NCBI GenBank assembly: GCA_023480605.1
Contig: JAMCWS010000382.1
Coordinates: forward strand, 1-5,630
Direction of reading: 5' to 3'
From: a bacterium
GTDB lineage: Bacteria > Sumerlaeota > Sumerlaeia > MVZB01
Length of the DNA: 5,630 nt
The position numbers and the translations under genes were made by a program. Of this stretch, positions 5,425 to 5,630 are shown piece after piece. The notes under the pieces were generated by a model, which saw only the letters and a program-made list of their open reading frames with translations, was not told the DNA's origin and made no database searches. Position 1 is the stretch's first letter. Each line of letters begins with the position of its first letter.

Positions 5425-5630
5425 GATGGCGCACGAGCCCATGGAGATCACCCACCGCGGCTCCATCATCTGTTCGTAGAGCCGCTGGATGATCGGCGCC
5501 ATTTTGATGAACGGCGTCCCGGCGATTACCATCAGATCAGCCTCACGGGGGGTGCCTCGGATGACTTCCGCGCCGAACCGCGCGATGTCATATCGGCTGG
5601 TGATGCTGGTAGCCATTTCCACAAAGCAGC
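5425..5630 (-). CDS. nuoB: NADH-quinone oxidoreductase subunit B (NuoB), internal fragment
   Basis: NuoB carries iron-sulfur cluster N2, the last centre in complex I before quinone reduction, in the peripheral arm at the membrane. Reading leftward from the right edge, 68 residues are visible. A Cys in CFVEMA (5626-5628) is preceded by a partial codon ending in GC, consistent with the paired cysteines of the family. Then come SRYDIARFGAEV, ADLMVIAGT, KMAPIIQRLYEQM and EPRWVISMGSCA, which holds the third cluster ligand. Here the family continues with a Gly-rich segment and then a PGCPP motif bearing the fourth cysteine. Both are missing because the sequence changes abruptly at base 5424. The frame stays open to 4951, but that extension is Pro/Arg-rich and runs antisense to the UPF0126 gene, so it is not counted as coding. 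The 5' end is outside the window. As it stands the product could not bind N2 fully. Confidence 0.85.

Noticed and set aside
5310..5425. Pyrimidine tract followed by CAG on the minus strand, resembling a eukaryotic splice acceptor
   Set aside because: No matching donor is seen at the point where NuoB breaks, and all neighbouring genes are bacterial in style. The tract is better explained by the G-rich junction.
1..5630. CRISPR array, tRNA or rRNA gene, insertion sequence
   Set aside because: No spaced direct repeats, no tRNA-like arms or rRNA signature sequences, and no transposase or terminal inverted repeats were seen on either strand.

Overview
This is a GC-rich bacterial window carrying ordinary housekeeping genes. 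Three genes run leftward on the minus strand. In transcription order they are dnaK (4711 to 2741), mnmG (2360 to 363) and the first 62 codons of an aspartate kinase (187 to 1, continuing past the left edge). A divergent plus-strand gene of the UPF0126/TRIC-like membrane family starts at 4978. The right end (5425-5630) holds part of nuoB on the minus strand, with its 5' end beyond the window.

Organism: no taxonomic marker is decisive. The strong GC bias, the GGQAKGHL version of the MnmG motif and the degenerate CACGAAG-type intergenic repeat near 2568-2607 suggest an uncultivated lineage in or near the PVC group (Planctomycetes, Verrucomicrobia, Lentisphaerae). That is inference from memory of such genomes.

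Layout: the 175-base gap between mnmG and the aspartate kinase contains a strong 13-pair inverted repeat that overlaps a possible 22-codon leader ORF with its own Shine-Dalgarno sequence. The 380-base gap between dnaK and mnmG holds a good sigma-70-like promoter for mnmG, a low-confidence 58-codon plus-strand ORF, the degenerate repeat and a perfect 14-base hairpin sequence. The 266-base gap between dnaK and the UPF0126 gene must hold divergent promoters, of which only a weak candidate is visible. No CIRCE element is seen there.

The genes serve unrelated jobs: chaperone (DnaK), tRNA wobble-uridine modification (MnmG), aspartate-family amino acid synthesis (aspartate kinase), a membrane protein of poorly known role, and respiratory complex I. 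The strangest spot is 5299-5424. There the UPF0126 gene and nuoB, which point toward each other, both lose family similarity and are separated by about 126 bases of unrecognised DNA with an 11-G run. This is best read as a chimeric or low-quality join, or less likely a real rearrangement that broke both genes. I found no convincing new biological system. The best biological leads are the leader ORF and hairpin before the aspartate kinase, and the small ORF at 2432.
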